The translations under genes and the position numbers were made by a program. The notes beneath the pieces were generated by a model. The model was given only the letters and a program-made list of their open reading frames with translations. It was not told the DNA's origin and searched no databases. Positions 15,861-25,514 of a stretch of DNA of 36,176 nucleotides are shown here, one piece after another. Each line of letters opens with the position of its first letter. Positions within the stretch are counted from its first letter, which is position 1. Source of the DNA: Paracoccaceae bacterium (GTDB taxonomy: Bacteria; Pseudomonadota; Alphaproteobacteria; Rhodobacterales; Rhodobacteraceae); the NCBI GenBank assembly GCA_027351005.1, contig DAIEJF010000272.1, positions 1-36,176 of the forward strand, read 5' to 3'.

Positions 15861-16976
15861 ATGATGACTTTGACAAAGGCGGCCACAACGGGCGCCCTGC
15901 TGGCGATCTTGAGCGGCACGAGCGTGCTGGCGCAGGATACCATCAAGATCGGCGTTCTGGTTCCGACGACGGGATCGGAAGCGACCTACGGGCAAGACAT
16001 GGCGAATGCCGTGAGCATCGCACAGGCCGAGATCAACAAGGCCGGGGGCGTCATGGGCAAGCAACTGACCATGGTCGTTGCCGATGACGCATGCGACCCC
16101 CAGCAGTCGGTCAATGCCGCGACAAAGCTCGTCTCGCAGGGTGTGGCCGCCGTCGTCGGGGGCTACTGCTCGGGTGCGACGCTGCCAACGCTGAAGATCT
16201 TCGGTGACGCGAAGGTTCCCTTCGTGATCACCGCCGCGAACTCGACCAAGCTCATTCCGGCCAACCCCGGCAATGCGTTCATGATCAACTCGACCGGCGA
16301 TGACCAGGCGACCAAGGCGGTAGAGTTTCTGGGGTCCAAGGGCATCAAGTCCATCGCCATCGTGAACGAAGGCGACGCCTATTCGCAGGACCTTGCCAAC
16401 CTGACCAAGAAGGCCTGGGAAGCGGCCGGCAAGAAGGTGGCGGCCTTCGAGACGGTGAACAAGGGCGAGCAGGACTATTCCGCCATTGTCACCGCGATCA
16501 AGGCCGCGAACCCGGATGCCGTGTTCTGGACAGCCTATTACGCCGACGGCGGCCTGCTGATCCGCCAGCTGCGGCAATCGGGCTATCAGGGCGTCATCGC
16601 GGTGGGTGACGGCTCCAACTCGACCAAACTGTTCGACATCGCCGGAAAGGCGGCCGAGGGGGTCTATGCCTTCTCGAACCCGACGGCGGAATTCCTGCCG
16701 GCGGCGAAAGACTTTTCCGCGACCTACAAGAGCCAGTTCGGCAACGCTCCGGGCCCCTACGCTCCGCTGACCTATGACGGCATGGAACTGATCGCCGACG
16801 CCATGGCCAAGGCCAAGTCGACCGACAGTGCCGCCCTGATCAAGGAACTGAAGGCCACCGATGCCAAGGGCTGGCTGGCAGGTCCGATCAAGTTCACCGC
16901 CCAGAACACGCTCGCGCGGTCGAATTTCATCGTGCTGGTCGGCAAGGGCAACGCCTGGGCCCGCGCGGATCAATAA
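15861..16976 (+). CDS. Branched-chain-type ABC transporter periplasmic binding protein
   Basis: The 371-residue protein has a signal peptide (MMTLTKAATTGALLAILSG, then cleavage after SVLA) and a type I periplasmic binding fold of the LivJ/LivK family: IKIGVLVPTTGSEATYGQDM, ADDACDPQQSVNAATKLV, and GGYCSGATLPTLKIF. A GGGAGG site precedes the start. It heads a five-gene importer unit (binding protein, two permeases, two ATPases) inside a hydroxyproline cluster, so I infer hydroxyproline or a related imino acid as ligand. Family members also bind leucine, amides and aromatic acids. A 15-bp hairpin follows the gene. Confidence 0.9.
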   Translation: MMTLTKAATTGALLAILSGTSVLAQDTIKIGVLVPTTGSEATYGQDMANAVSIAQAEINKAGGVMGKQLTMVVADDACDPQQSVNAATKLVSQGVAAVVGGYCSGATLPTLKIFGDAKVPFVITAANSTKLIPANPGNAFMINSTGDDQATKAVEFLGSKGIKSIAIVNEGDAYSQDLANLTKKAWEAAGKKVAAFETVNKGEQDYSAIVTAIKAANPDAVFWTAYYADGGLLIRQLRQSGYQGVIAVGDGSNSTKLFDIAGKAAEGVYAFSNPTAEFLPAAKDFSATYKSQFGNAPGPYAPLTYDGMELIADAMAKAKSTDSAALIKELKATDAKGWLAGPIKFTAQNTLARSNFIVLVGKGNAWARADQ

Positions 16977-16987
16977 CGCCGCAATGC

Positions 16988-17024
16988 CGGTGTGCGGATG
17001 CCCAGTGGCGGCATCCGCACACCG
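16988..17024. other. Perfect 15-bp hairpin after the livK-like gene
   Basis: CGGTGTGCGGATGCC at 16988-17002 pairs exactly with its complement at 17010-17024 around a seven-base loop. It starts 12 bases after the stop and has no T-run. It lies between the binding-protein gene and the membrane components, the place where stabilising or attenuating hairpins raise binding-protein yield over the permeases. Confidence 0.8.
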
Positions 17025-17114
17025 CAGCGCTGAAATTCCGCACCAAGATTACAGCCTTGGCGGGCGACCGAGCGGTCGCTCTTGCCGAAGGTGCACCCGT
17101 CGACAGGAGTCGGG

Positions 17115-18029
17115 ATGAGCCTCCTTGATATCATTTCCCACCAACTGGTGAACGGCCTGGTTCTCGGCTCGTTCTACGCGCTGGTGGCGCTTGGCTACAC
17201 GATGATCTTCGGCGTCATCAAACTGCTGAACTTCGCCCATGGTGACCTGTACATGGTGGGCGGCTTCCTGGGATTTCTGTCGCTGTCGGCAGTGTCGAGC
17301 GTCGTCGGCGCCGATTGGCCGGGCATCTTCGTGGCGATGTTCCTGTCGATGATTGCGGTGGGCTTCATCGGCGTCGTGATCGAGCGGGTGGCCTATCACC
17401 CGATGCTTGCGGCCCCGAGACTGTCGATCCTCATCACCGCGCTCGCCGTCTCGCTGGTCTTGCAGAACACTGTTCTGGCGCTGACCGGGGGGCAATACAC
17501 CGCCTTCCAGACCGACCTCGGCTTTGGCGGCCTCAACCTCGGGTCGCTGTTCATCAGCTACAACCAGATGGTTCTGGTGGCGACGGCAGGCGTACTGATG
17601 ATCGCGCTGCACCTTTTCGTCAACCGCACGCAATTCGGCCGCGCCATGCGCGCCGTGTCGATCGACATGGACATGAGCCAGCTTCTGGGCATCAACGTCT
17701 CGGCGGTGATCGCGGTGACCTTCTTCATCGGCTCGGCGCTGGCGGCCGCGGCCGGCACGATGGCCGGGGCCTATTACGGCTCGATCTGGTATTTCATGGG
17801 CTTTCTGATCGGCCTGAAGGCCTTTACCGCGGCCGTCATCGGCGGCATCGGGTCCATCCCAGGCGCCATGCTGGGCGGGTTGATCCTGGGGCTGCTGGAA
17901 GCCTTCGGCACCCAGATCCCGTTCATCGGCAGCGAGTGGAAGGACGTGTTCTCCTTCGCCGTGCTGATCTTGGTGCTGGTGCTCAAGCCGACCGGGCTTC
18001 TGGGCAAGTCGGAACAGGAACGGATGTGA
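17115..18029 (+). CDS. livH: Branched-chain-type ABC transporter permease LivH
   Basis: The 304-residue inner-membrane protein has about eight hydrophobic helices and the LivH hallmarks: QLVNGLVLGSFYALVALGYTM near the N-terminus with GVIKLLNFAHGDLYMVG directly after, and the ATPase-docking region AMRAVSIDMDMSQLLGINV. The ATG at 17115 follows CAGGAG; an in-frame upstream start is less likely. It forms the translocation pore with the next gene, LivM. The stop overlaps the livM start by one base. Confidence 0.92.
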   Translation: MSLLDIISHQLVNGLVLGSFYALVALGYTMIFGVIKLLNFAHGDLYMVGGFLGFLSLSAVSSVVGADWPGIFVAMFLSMIAVGFIGVVIERVAYHPMLAAPRLSILITALAVSLVLQNTVLALTGGQYTAFQTDLGFGGLNLGSLFISYNQMVLVATAGVLMIALHLFVNRTQFGRAMRAVSIDMDMSQLLGINVSAVIAVTFFIGSALAAAAGTMAGAYYGSIWYFMGFLIGLKAFTAAVIGGIGSIPGAMLGGLILGLLEAFGTQIPFIGSEWKDVFSFAVLILVLVLKPTGLLGKSEQERM

Positions 18030-19006
18030 TGAGCCAGCATGACAGCGTGACGACCCGTCTTTCCGCGAGGATCGCGGCGCAGTTCCAGACCCCGGCCGTA
18101 CGCTGGGGCGGGATCGCTCTGATCCTGGTCTTTCTGGCCGTACTTCCCGCGGTTTTCGGGCAATATGCCACCGTCATCATGACCAATGCGCTGCTTTATG
18201 TGGTGCTGGCGCTGGGGCTGAACGTGGTGGTCGGCTTTGCCGGGTTGCTGGATCTGGGCTACGCGGCCTTCTTTGCGGTCGGCGCCTATACGATCGGCAT
18301 CCTGACCCTGGAATTCGGCGTCAATTTCTGGCTGGCGCTGCCCTGTGCCGTGGTGGGCGCCGCGATCGCCGGGGTCATCATCGGCGGTCCGACCCTGCGC
18401 CTGCGGTCGGATTATCTGGCCATCGTCACGCTTGGCTTTGGCGAGATCGTGCGCTTCTCGGCCCGCAATCTGGCGATCACCGGCAAGGCAAGCGGGCTGT
18501 CCGGCATCGGGCAGCCGTGGCTTTTCGGCTGGCACATCGCGACGCCTACCGATTTCTACTATGTCTTCTGCGGGCTTGCCATCGGGGCGGTGATTGTCTC
18601 GCTGCGGCTGGAGGATTCGCGGCTGGGCCGCGCCTGGCTCTACGTTCGCCATGACGAGGACGTGGCCGAGGCGATGGGCATCAACCGCGTCGCGGTCAAG
18701 CTTGCGGCCTATGTGATCGGGGCGATCTTTGCCGCGATCGGCGGGGCGTTCTTTGCCGCCAACCTCGGGGCGATTTCGCCGGAAAGCTTTTCCTTCACCC
18801 AGTCCGTGCTGATCCTGATGGCGGTGATCCTGGGCGGGATGGGAAAGATCCCCGGCGTGATCCTTGGCGCCTTCATCGTCATCCTGGGGCCGGAACTGCT
18901 GCGCAATCTTGGAGAACTTCGCCTGATGGTCTTCGCGGTGATGCTGCTTCTGATCATGCTGTTCCGCCCAAGCGGCATCTGGCCCAAGCGGGGGACACGG
19001 TCATGA
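18029..19006 (+). CDS. livM: Branched-chain-type ABC transporter permease LivM
   Basis: The start is the ATG at 18029 inside TGATGA, sharing one base with the livH stop. The reading frame is open far upstream within livH, but that part is a shadow. The 325-residue product has about nine hydrophobic segments and LivM motifs: LGLNVVVGFAGLLDLGYAAFFAVGAYT (given here as the conserved glycine-rich segment), GPTLRLRSDYLAIVTLGFGEI, and the docking segment EAMGINRVAVKLAAY. It partners LivH. Confidence 0.92.
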   Translation: MSQHDSVTTRLSARIAAQFQTPAVRWGGIALILVFLAVLPAVFGQYATVIMTNALLYVVLALGLNVVVGFAGLLDLGYAAFFAVGAYTIGILTLEFGVNFWLALPCAVVGAAIAGVIIGGPTLRLRSDYLAIVTLGFGEIVRFSARNLAITGKASGLSGIGQPWLFGWHIATPTDFYYVFCGLAIGAVIVSLRLEDSRLGRAWLYVRHDEDVAEAMGINRVAVKLAAYVIGAIFAAIGGAFFAANLGAISPESFSFTQSVLILMAVILGGMGKIPGVILGAFIVILGPELLRNLGELRLMVFAVMLLLIMLFRPSGIWPKRGTRS

Positions 19007-19797
19007 CCGCCGCCTTGTTGAGCCTGTCGGGCGTAAGCCTCGCATTCGCCGGCAACACGGTGCTGCAAAACGTCGATTTCCAGGTGGCCGAGGGCGCCGT
19101 GGTCAGCCTGATCGGCCCGAACGGTGCCGGCAAGACATCACTGTTCAACTGCATCACCGGCTTCTACAAGCCGCAAACGGGCACCATCACCTTCGACGGT
19201 CAGGCGCTGCTGAAGCTCAAGCCACATCGGGTGACGGCCGCGGGAATCGCGCGAACGTTTCAGAACGTGCGGCTGTTCCGCGAGATGACCGTGATGCAGA
19301 ACGTCATGTCCGGGATGCACTGCCGCACCAGATCCGGGGCGATCGCGGCAATCCTGGGCCTTCCGTCGCAACGGGCCGAAGAGGCCGCGATCCGCGAGGC
19401 CTGCGACGACTGCCTACGGTTTGTCGGCGTTACGCCCGATGAATACGACCGCATCGCCACGACGCTGGCCTATGGTCACCAGCGCCGGGTCGAGATTGCA
19501 CGCGCGCTTGCAACGCAGCCCAAGCTTCTGTTGCTGGATGAACCGGCGGCCGGCCTTAACGCCGGCGAAAAACAGGAACTGATCGCGCTGATCCGCCGGA
19601 TTCGCGACGAACGGGGCATTTCGGTGCTGCTGATCGAACATGACATGGGCCTGGTCATGCAGGTGTCGGAACGCATCAGCGTGCTGGACCACGGAGCGAT
19701 GATCGCTGACGGGACGGCCCGGGAAATCCAGGCGAACCCGAAGGTCATCGAAGCCTATCTGGGGCAGGAAGACGCGGAGGCCGAACTTGACTTCTGA
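19003..19797 (+). CDS. livG: Branched-chain-type ABC transporter ATPase LivG
   Basis: The 264-residue ATPase starts at an ATG that overlaps the livM stop. It has Walker A (GPNGAGKTS), the LivG segment GIARTFQNVRLFREMTV, a signature motif reduced to LAYGHQRRVEIARAL (family-typical LxxGxQR form), Walker B (LLLLDEPAAGLN), the H-loop (LIEHDMGLVM), and the long insertion typical of LivG over LivF. It energises uptake with LivF. Confidence 0.93.
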   Translation: MTAALLSLSGVSLAFAGNTVLQNVDFQVAEGAVVSLIGPNGAGKTSLFNCITGFYKPQTGTITFDGQALLKLKPHRVTAAGIARTFQNVRLFREMTVMQNVMSGMHCRTRSGAIAAILGLPSQRAEEAAIREACDDCLRFVGVTPDEYDRIATTLAYGHQRRVEIARALATQPKLLLLDEPAAGLNAGEKQELIALIRRIRDERGISVLLIEHDMGLVMQVSERISVLDHGAMIADGTAREIQANPKVIEAYLGQEDAEAELDF

Positions 19798-20527
19798 CCA
19801 GCCGGAACGGAATGCCGAAGTCGTCTTGCGGCTGTCGGGGGTCGAGGCGGGCTATGGCCGGATCCGCGCGCTGAACGGGATCGACATCGAGGTGCGCCGC
19901 GGCCAGATCGTCACGCTTCTGGGCGCCAATGGCGCGGGCAAGACGACCACATTGAAGACCATCTCGGGGCTGGTGCGGCCGACAGCGGGCAGCGTCACCT
20001 TCGAAGGCCGGGATATCACGCAACTGCGGGCCAGCGACATCGCCCGGCTGGGTCTGGCCCATGTGCCCGAAGGCCGCCACATCCTGCGTGGCCTGACCGT
20101 GCGCGAAAATCTGGAGCTTGGCGGCTTTACCGTGCACGATGCGGCGCTGCGCCGGGAACGGATGCAGGAAGTCTATCGCCTGTTTCCGATCCTCGACCGG
20201 CGCAAGAACCAGGACGGCTCGCTTCTGTCGGGGGGCGAACAGCAGATGCTGGCCATGGGGCGCGCGCTGATGCAAGGCCCCAAGGTGCTTCTTCTGGATG
20301 AGCCGTCAATGGGCCTGGCGCCCAAACTCGTGCTGGACACGATGCGCATCATCAAGCGGCTCAATCAGGAGGGCGCCACGATCCTTCTGGTGGAACAGAA
20401 CGCCCGTCTGGCGCTGCGGCTGGCGCATTATGGCTATGTCCTGGAAGGCGGCACGATCCGGATGCAGGGCCCGGCCGAACGGCTGCGGGCCGACACGTCG
20501 ATCGTTCAGGCCTACCTTGGCGATTAG
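19787..20527 (+). CDS. livF: Branched-chain-type ABC transporter ATPase LivF
   Basis: The start is a TTG at 19787, with GGAGG six bases upstream and an 11-base overlap with livG; no ATG or GTG in frame gives a complete N-terminus. The 246-residue protein has Walker A (GANGAGKTT), the LivF segment VPEGRHILRGLTVRENLELG, the signature LSGGEQQMLAMGRAL, Walker B (LLLDEPSMGLAP) and the H-loop (LVEQNARLAL). It is the last gene of the transporter unit and converges on the racemase-family gene. Confidence 0.93.
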   Translation: MTSDQPERNAEVVLRLSGVEAGYGRIRALNGIDIEVRRGQIVTLLGANGAGKTTTLKTISGLVRPTAGSVTFEGRDITQLRASDIARLGLAHVPEGRHILRGLTVRENLELGGFTVHDAALRRERMQEVYRLFPILDRRKNQDGSLLSGGEQQMLAMGRALMQGPKVLLLDEPSMGLAPKLVLDTMRIIKRLNQEGATILLVEQNARLALRLAHYGYVLEGGTIRMQGPAERLRADTSIVQAYLGD

Positions 20528-20548
20528 GCCCGGCTGGCGCGCCGGGCC
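20527..20548. terminator. Hairpin between convergent livF and racemase-family genes
   Basis: GGCCCGGC at 20527-20534 pairs with GCCGGGCC at 20541-20548 around a six-base loop, in the 33-base gap between two converging operons. It has no T-run, but position and stem suit a bidirectional stop for transcription. Confidence 0.55.
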
Positions 20549-20560
20549 CGCGCGTGTGGC

Positions 20561-21589
20561 CTAACGCGCGCCCCAGGTGTCGGACAGGCGGTAGCCGGTG
20601 GGCCAGGGGTCTGACGGGTCGCGCATGTGCTGATGGATGCCCGTGATCCAGCCGCGCCCCGACAGTTCGGGCAGGATCGCAGGCTTTCCCCCGACCGTTG
20701 TGTGGCCAAGGATGCGCCCCACGAAGGTCGAGCCGATCAACGAGACCGCCGTAAGCCGATCATCCGGCCCCATCTGCCCGCGCCCGGCCAGCACCGCCAT
20801 GCGCGCGCAAAGCGCCGTTCCGGTGGGCGAGCGATCCACCTTGCCCGGCTGGATGGCCACGGCGGCACCGGCGCGCAGCCCCTCGGCGCCGCGCGTCAGC
20901 GGCCCGGCAAAGAGGCAGAACGAGATGTGGCGCCAGTCGGGGTTCTGGGGGTGGTGGAAGCCAAGCACCTCATTGGCGGCATTGGTGATCCTGACCCCCA
21001 AACGGGCAATGTCATGCGCCTCGTTCTCGACCAGGGAAAAGCCCATGGCCGCGGCATCGACGATCACGAAACTGTCGCCGCCATAGGCCGTGTCGACCAT
21101 CAGCGTCGGCAGTCCCGGCACTTCGAGCGGCACGCCGAGGCTTGCGGCAAAGCTGGGCAGGTTTTGCACGAAGATGCGTTCGGCCTTGCCGCCCCGGCAT
21201 TCGGCCCGCACCTTGACCAGCCCGCCCGGAGCCTCAAGCAGCAGTTCCGTGACCGGCTCGGTCATCGGCAGGATGCCACCGTCCAGAAGCACGGTAGCCA
21301 CACAGATCGCGTTCGACCCCGACATAGGCGGGGTGTCCTCGGGCTCCATGATGATGAAGGCGGCGTCGGCGTCTGGATGCCGGGGCGGCACCAGCAGGTT
21401 GACATGCCGGAAGACCCCGCCGCGCGGCTCGTTCAGCACGAAGTTGCGCAGCGCGCCGTCGCGGGCGATCCAGCGGCTCTGTTCCCAGATCGTGTCGCCG
21501 GGCGGCGGCGGAACGCCGCCCACGATGACATCGCCCACCTCGCCCTCGGCATGGGCGGAAATGACATGGAGGGTCAGGTTGCTGCGCAT
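20561..21589 (-). CDS. Proline racemase family protein, probable trans-3-hydroxy-L-proline dehydratase
   Basis: The 342-residue protein has the proline-racemase fold signatures: [15 protein letters not shown], the N-terminal active-site segment [13 protein letters not shown] and the C-terminal [15 protein letters not shown]. The two catalytic positions hold Ser90 and Thr256 instead of the Cys/Cys of racemases and epimerases. Family knowledge: trans-3-hydroxyproline dehydratases keep the first Cys and have Thr in the second place, and Ser/Cys forms also exist, so Ser/Thr is unusual. Loss of the second Cys argues against racemisation and for a lyase reaction. It lies 15 bases after the aconitase X gene, last in the leftward hydroxyproline operon. 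It could also be a 4-hydroxyproline epimerase variant. Confidence 0.8.
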   Translation of the reverse strand: MRSNLTLHVISAHAEGEVGDVIVGGVPPPPGDTIWEQSRWIARDGALRNFVLNEPRGGVFRHVNLLVPPRHPDADAAFIIMEPEDTPPMSGSNAICVATVLLDGGILPMTEPVTELLLEAPGGLVKVRAECRGGKAERIFVQNLPSFAASLGVPLEVPGLPTLMVDTAYGGDSFVIVDAAAMGFSLVENEAHDIARLGVRITNAANEVLGFHHPQNPDWRHISFCLFAGPLTRGAEGLRAGAAVAIQPGKVDRSPTGTALCARMAVLAGRGQMGPDDRLTAVSLIGSTFVGRILGHTTVGGKPAILPELSGRGWITGIHQHMRDPSDPWPTGYRLSDTWGAR

Positions 21590-21604
21590 GTGCGGCTCCG
21601 TGGA

Positions 21605-23278
21605 TCAGCCCAGCCAGTCCGGCGGGCGCTTGGGCGCCGAACCGGAACGCGCGGCCGCGACGCAATCGGCAAGACTGCCAAAGCGCACATTGCGCCCGCT
21701 GAGCCCCGGCGCGTAATGGGCGTATTTGCCGGAATTCGTCATCAGATTGCGTGCCTCGACCGGAAAGACCGGCTCGGTGATGGAACACCAGCAGATATCG
21801 GGGATGACCTGCGCGCCGAACGCCTCCAGCCGCGCAAGAATGCCTTCGGCGCGGGCCTGTGCCAGAACATTCTGGCCGACGGTCACGATCATCGCGACAC
21901 CCTCTGCCCGCGTCCCCTGCACGAGCCCTGAAAGAGCGCGGCATTCCGTCAGCGAGAAATGCGGGCTGCCCAGCGCCACAAGGTCGATCTCGTCCGGGCC
22001 CGGGTTCAGTTCGGCCCAGACACGCGCCAGATCGGCCTTGGTGACGGTGACGCGGTCGGCGGGGTCGGGAAAGGCCTCTGCCTCGGGGGTGATCCCCGCG
22101 ACATGCAGCATGGGCGCGGCCGACGTCGTTCCGAAGGCGGCACACATCGCCTTGAGGTCGTCGCGCGAGGGGGCGGTCTGCTCCAGCCCGGTCAGGATCG
22201 GGATGCGGTCGGGCGAAAGCTGCCCCGCCAGATAGCCCAGCATCGGCCAGAGCGCGTCATCGTGGCCGACAGGGCAGGTCACGTCGATGCGCAGGCGCGG
22301 GGTACGGTTGGCCTCCAGATACACGCCCGACAACGGCGCCCGCCCGGTCATGGCGATGAACAGGTCCAGGTAATCCGGATGTTTCACCGTGCGCGCGGCC
22401 AGGACGGAATTGGCATAGATCACGGCATTGGATTCAGACCAGCCGATCATCTCGCCCGCCTCGGGCGCGGTCTCGAGCAGATAGGGGGCGCAGGTGAAGG
22501 TCGGGCGGGCCCCCATCTGCACATAGGCATCGGCAAGCCGGGCGGCGCGCAGGCCGAACTGCGGCGGCACCCCCTGCTTGCGCCAATTGCCATGATCGAC
22601 GGAAATCGCGTTGATGGTGGTGGGCACGCTGACCCGCCCCCCCATCTGCGCCATCGTTTCGGCAAACCTCAGGTTGGCCGTGTTGGCAAGGATGCACCCG
22701 TCGATGTGCCCCTGTGTGACATCGACCAGCGCCGTCGCCCCCTGCAACGCCGCCATGGCGCAGATCACCTCCATCGCGATGCGGCATGCAGGGCCCTTCG
22801 CGCCATCCAGCATGGCACGATCCGCCGCCGTCAGGGTCAGGCCTGCGACCGGGGCCGGGTCAAGCGGCACGCGGCGGCCGTCGATCATCAGGGCATCTTC
22901 GGTCAGATCGACCTGCTGCGCGCGGGCGACGCGGGCAAATTCTTCTGCCCCCAGTCGAACGATCGGCACAGGCCGGTCAAACATCCGCCCGGCGATCATC
23001 GCCCCGAGCGTCACGATATCTTCCATCTCGCGGAACACGAAGGCCGCAGGCGCAAGGCCGTTCAGGGCGAGGTCAAGAATGACCCCGCTGCCGCTGCAGG
23101 ACCCGCGCGTGGTGGGCATGACCAGCACCATGCCCGCCAGCGATTGCCCGCAAAGCGGATGATGCACGTCGATGACAAGACCGCTCAGCGGATCGACGCC
23201 GCCCCAGAAACTCAGCCCCTCGTCCGTCGCCAGAACCTGCCCGCGCGCCGCCCCCGCAAGAATGCTCTGCGCGGTCAT
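21605..23278 (-). CDS. cis-3-hydroxy-L-proline dehydratase, aconitase X type (fused small and large domains)
   Basis: This 557-residue protein fuses the two aconitase X parts. Residues 1 to about 130 form the swivel domain (DUF126), with [16 protein letters not shown] around residues 55-70 and the following [16 protein letters not shown] segment. The rest is the catalytic DUF521 domain, with cysteine motifs such as [10 protein letters not shown] and [11 protein letters not shown] that may hold the iron-sulfur cluster. Family knowledge: bacterial AcnX dehydrates cis-3-hydroxy-L-proline to 2-pyrroline-2-carboxylate, which tautomerises to 1-pyrroline-2-carboxylate. The ATG at 23278 overlaps the epimerase stop (ATGA). 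Archaeal relatives act on mevalonate phosphate, but the gene neighbourhood favours hydroxyproline. Confidence 0.88.
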   Translation of the reverse strand: MTAQSILAGAARGQVLATDEGLSFWGGVDPLSGLVIDVHHPLCGQSLAGMVLVMPTTRGSCSGSGVILDLALNGLAPAAFVFREMEDIVTLGAMIAGRMFDRPVPIVRLGAEEFARVARAQQVDLTEDALMIDGRRVPLDPAPVAGLTLTAADRAMLDGAKGPACRIAMEVICAMAALQGATALVDVTQGHIDGCILANTANLRFAETMAQMGGRVSVPTTINAISVDHGNWRKQGVPPQFGLRAARLADAYVQMGARPTFTCAPYLLETAPEAGEMIGWSESNAVIYANSVLAARTVKHPDYLDLFIAMTGRAPLSGVYLEANRTPRLRIDVTCPVGHDDALWPMLGYLAGQLSPDRIPILTGLEQTAPSRDDLKAMCAAFGTTSAAPMLHVAGITPEAEAFPDPADRVTVTKADLARVWAELNPGPDEIDLVALGSPHFSLTECRALSGLVQGTRAEGVAMIVTVGQNVLAQARAEGILARLEAFGAQVIPDICWCSITEPVFPVEARNLMTNSGKYAHYAPGLSGRNVRFGSLADCVAAARSGSAPKRPPDWLG

Positions 23279-24273
23279 TTGACGACAAACCCGTGGGCAA
23301 AGGGATCCCGGTCGTCGATGAAGATGGTGTTGAACCCCGTCACCCGCGCCCATCCCGCGATCGAGGGGACGATGGCGGGCCGGTCTGCAACAGTCGCCGC
23401 CGCCTCGACCCTGCCCTTGAAGAGCGAGCCGATGATGGATTCGTGAACGTAGTCGTCGCCCACGCGCAGCTTGCCCTTGGCCACCAGTTGCGCCATCCGC
23501 GACGAGGTGCCGGTTCCGCAGGGCGAACGGTCGATCGCCTTGTCCCCGTAAAGAACGGCGTTGCGCCCCTGCGCCTGCGGATCGCGGGGGGCGCCGGTCC
23601 ACAGGATATGGGACAGCCCACGGATCGCGGGCTTTTCGGGGTGGATGAACTCGTGCCCCGCGTTCAGCGCGTCACGAAGCCTGCGGCCCAGCAGCACCAG
23701 CTCTCCGGCGCTGAAATCCGCCATGTCGCGGTAGTTCTTCTGCGGATCGACAATGGCATAGAAGTTGCCGCCGTAGGCGACATCCACGACGATCTCGCCC
23801 AGCCCCTCGACCTGTGCCGTCAGACCCTCGGCGTAAAGGAAGGCGGGCACATTGGTCAGGCGAACCTCTTCGATGAAGCGGCCCTCTTGCCGATAGGCCA
23901 CATCGACCCGGCCCGCGGGCGTATCGAGCACGATCCTGCCCGGCTCCGCGGGCCGGATCAGACCGTTTTCCAGCGCGATGGTCACGGTTCCGATCGTGCC
24001 ATGCCCGCACATGGGCAGGCAGCCCGAGGTTTCGATGAACAGCACCGCCACATCGCAATCGGGCCGCGTCGGCGGGTAGAGGATGGCCCCCGACATCTGG
24101 TCGTGGCCGCTCGGTTCGAACATCAGCCCGGTTCTGATCCAGTCGAACTCGGCCAGGAAATGCGCGCGCCGGTCCAGCATGGTGTCGCCGCGCAAGGGCG
24201 GTGCGCCGCCGCTCACAAGCCGCACCGGGTTTCCGCAGGTGTGACCGTCGATACAGGAAAATGTATGTTGCAT
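23275..24273 (-). CDS. hypRE: 4-hydroxyproline 2-epimerase
   Basis: The 332-residue protein has both catalytic cysteines of the proline racemase family: C89 in [13 protein letters not shown] and C252 in [15 protein letters not shown]. The N-terminus ([20 protein letters not shown]) and the stretch [19 protein letters not shown] fit 4-hydroxyproline epimerases (HypRE/LhpA). Family knowledge: the enzyme converts trans-4-hydroxy-L-proline to cis-4-hydroxy-D-proline, the substrate of the neighbouring dehydrogenase. The ATG at 24273 shares one base with the dehydrogenase stop, and its stop overlaps the aconitase X start. A long in-frame extension upstream, within the dehydrogenase gene, is a shadow. 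Confidence 0.92.
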   Translation of the reverse strand: MQHTFSCIDGHTCGNPVRLVSGGAPPLRGDTMLDRRAHFLAEFDWIRTGLMFEPSGHDQMSGAILYPPTRPDCDVAVLFIETSGCLPMCGHGTIGTVTIALENGLIRPAEPGRIVLDTPAGRVDVAYRQEGRFIEEVRLTNVPAFLYAEGLTAQVEGLGEIVVDVAYGGNFYAIVDPQKNYRDMADFSAGELVLLGRRLRDALNAGHEFIHPEKPAIRGLSHILWTGAPRDPQAQGRNAVLYGDKAIDRSPCGTGTSSRMAQLVAKGKLRVGDDYVHESIIGSLFKGRVEAAATVADRPAIVPSIAGWARVTGFNTIFIDDRDPFAHGFVVK

Positions 24274-25514
24274 CAGCGCTGCCTTGTGAAGCGTGCGGGG
24301 GAAAATGGGGTCACGTCCAGACCGGGCGGCTGCCCGGTCATCATGCGGGCCACGATCTGCGCGGTCCCCGCCGATTGCGTCAGGCCCAGATGTCCGTGCC
24401 CGAAGGCGCAGAACACGTCCGGGCGTCCCGGCAAGGGGCCGATGGCGGGAAGGCTGTCGGGCAGCGAGGGGCGAAAGCCCATCCACTGCATCCCGCTCCC
24501 GGTCTTGAGCCCCGGCAGAAAGCGCGCGGCCTTCGTCAGCATCGCGTCCGCGCGCGCGAAATTCGGCGGCAGATCCAACCCGCCCAGTTCGACCGCCCCA
24601 CCGACCCGGATGCCGTTGGCCAACCGCGAGACGACGAAGCCATGTTCGCCGAAGGTGACCTGAAGGCGCAGATCGAAGGCATCGCCGGGCAAGGTCGTGT
24701 TGTAGCCGCGCTCTGTCTCCAGCGGGATGCGGACCCCGGCCGTCCGGGCCAGCCGGTGCGAGAACGCGCCCGCCGCCAAGACCACCCGCCCCGGCATCAC
24801 ACCGGCCGAGGTCTGCACCCCGCCCGGCACAAGCGCCTGCGCCTCGGCGATGACGATCTCGCCCCCCCGTTCGCGCACCCGATCGGCCAGGGCCAGCGTG
24901 TAATCGCGCGGATCGGTGACCGAACACCAGCTTGGCGTGAAGGTCGCATGGGTGAACCGGGCTGCCAGACCGGGCTGAACCTCGGCGATTTCCGGGCCCC
25001 TCAGGTGCTGAAACGGTATGCCTTCTGCCGCCTTCACGGACCAGCCCGGCAACGCCGCGGCAAATTGCGCCTCGCCCTCGTAAACCTGCAACTGACCGTT
25101 ACGCCGCACCATCGACTGCAATCCGAACCGCTGAAGGAACGGATCAAGCGCCGCCTGTGACACCCGCATCAGCGCCGCCTGCGCCAGGGTTGACGCCCAC
25201 ACCTGCGCGGGCCAGCTCGCCCGCCAGAACCGCAGCATCCAGGGCGCGATCCGCAGCGCATAGGTCGGCGGCACGCTCAGCGGCCCCAACGGGTCCAGAA
25301 GCCACATCGGCGCCTTGCGCAGGATGCGCGGCGAGGCCAGCGGCTGGATATCGGTAAAGGCAAACGCCCCCGCATTGCCGGCCGAGGCCCCGGCCGCGGG
25401 GCCGACACGATCGATCACGCGCACGGCGAGACCGCCGTCAAGCAGGTCCAGCGCGACCGAAAGGCCGATGACACCCGCGCCGACAACGATGACATCCGGT
25501 GATTTCATTTTCAT
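24273..25514 (-). CDS. hypO: D-hydroxyproline dehydrogenase (FAD, DadA-like)
   Basis: The 413-residue flavoprotein of the D-amino acid oxidase family has a Rossmann GxGxxG at the start (VIVVGAGVIGLSVALDL, G12-G14-G17), the arm GASAGNAGAFAF, and the C-terminal FAD motif (MQWMGFRPSLPDSLPAIGPL, then FGHGHLGLTQSAGT) typical of DadA-like dehydrogenases. It has no signal peptide; such enzymes are peripheral inner-membrane proteins that feed electrons to the respiratory chain. As first gene of the leftward operon, next to the epimerase, it most probably oxidises cis-4-hydroxy-D-proline to 1-pyrroline-4-hydroxy-2-carboxylate, the substrate of the deaminase at 14669-15631. General D-amino acid dehydrogenase activity is the main alternative. 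Confidence 0.89.
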   Translation of the reverse strand: MKMKSPDVIVVGAGVIGLSVALDLLDGGLAVRVIDRVGPAAGASAGNAGAFAFTDIQPLASPRILRKAPMWLLDPLGPLSVPPTYALRIAPWMLRFWRASWPAQVWASTLAQAALMRVSQAALDPFLQRFGLQSMVRRNGQLQVYEGEAQFAAALPGWSVKAAEGIPFQHLRGPEIAEVQPGLAARFTHATFTPSWCSVTDPRDYTLALADRVRERGGEIVIAEAQALVPGGVQTSAGVMPGRVVLAAGAFSHRLARTAGVRIPLETERGYNTTLPGDAFDLRLQVTFGEHGFVVSRLANGIRVGGAVELGGLDLPPNFARADAMLTKAARFLPGLKTGSGMQWMGFRPSLPDSLPAIGPLPGRPDVFCAFGHGHLGLTQSAGTAQIVARMMTGQPPGLDVTPFSPARFTRQR

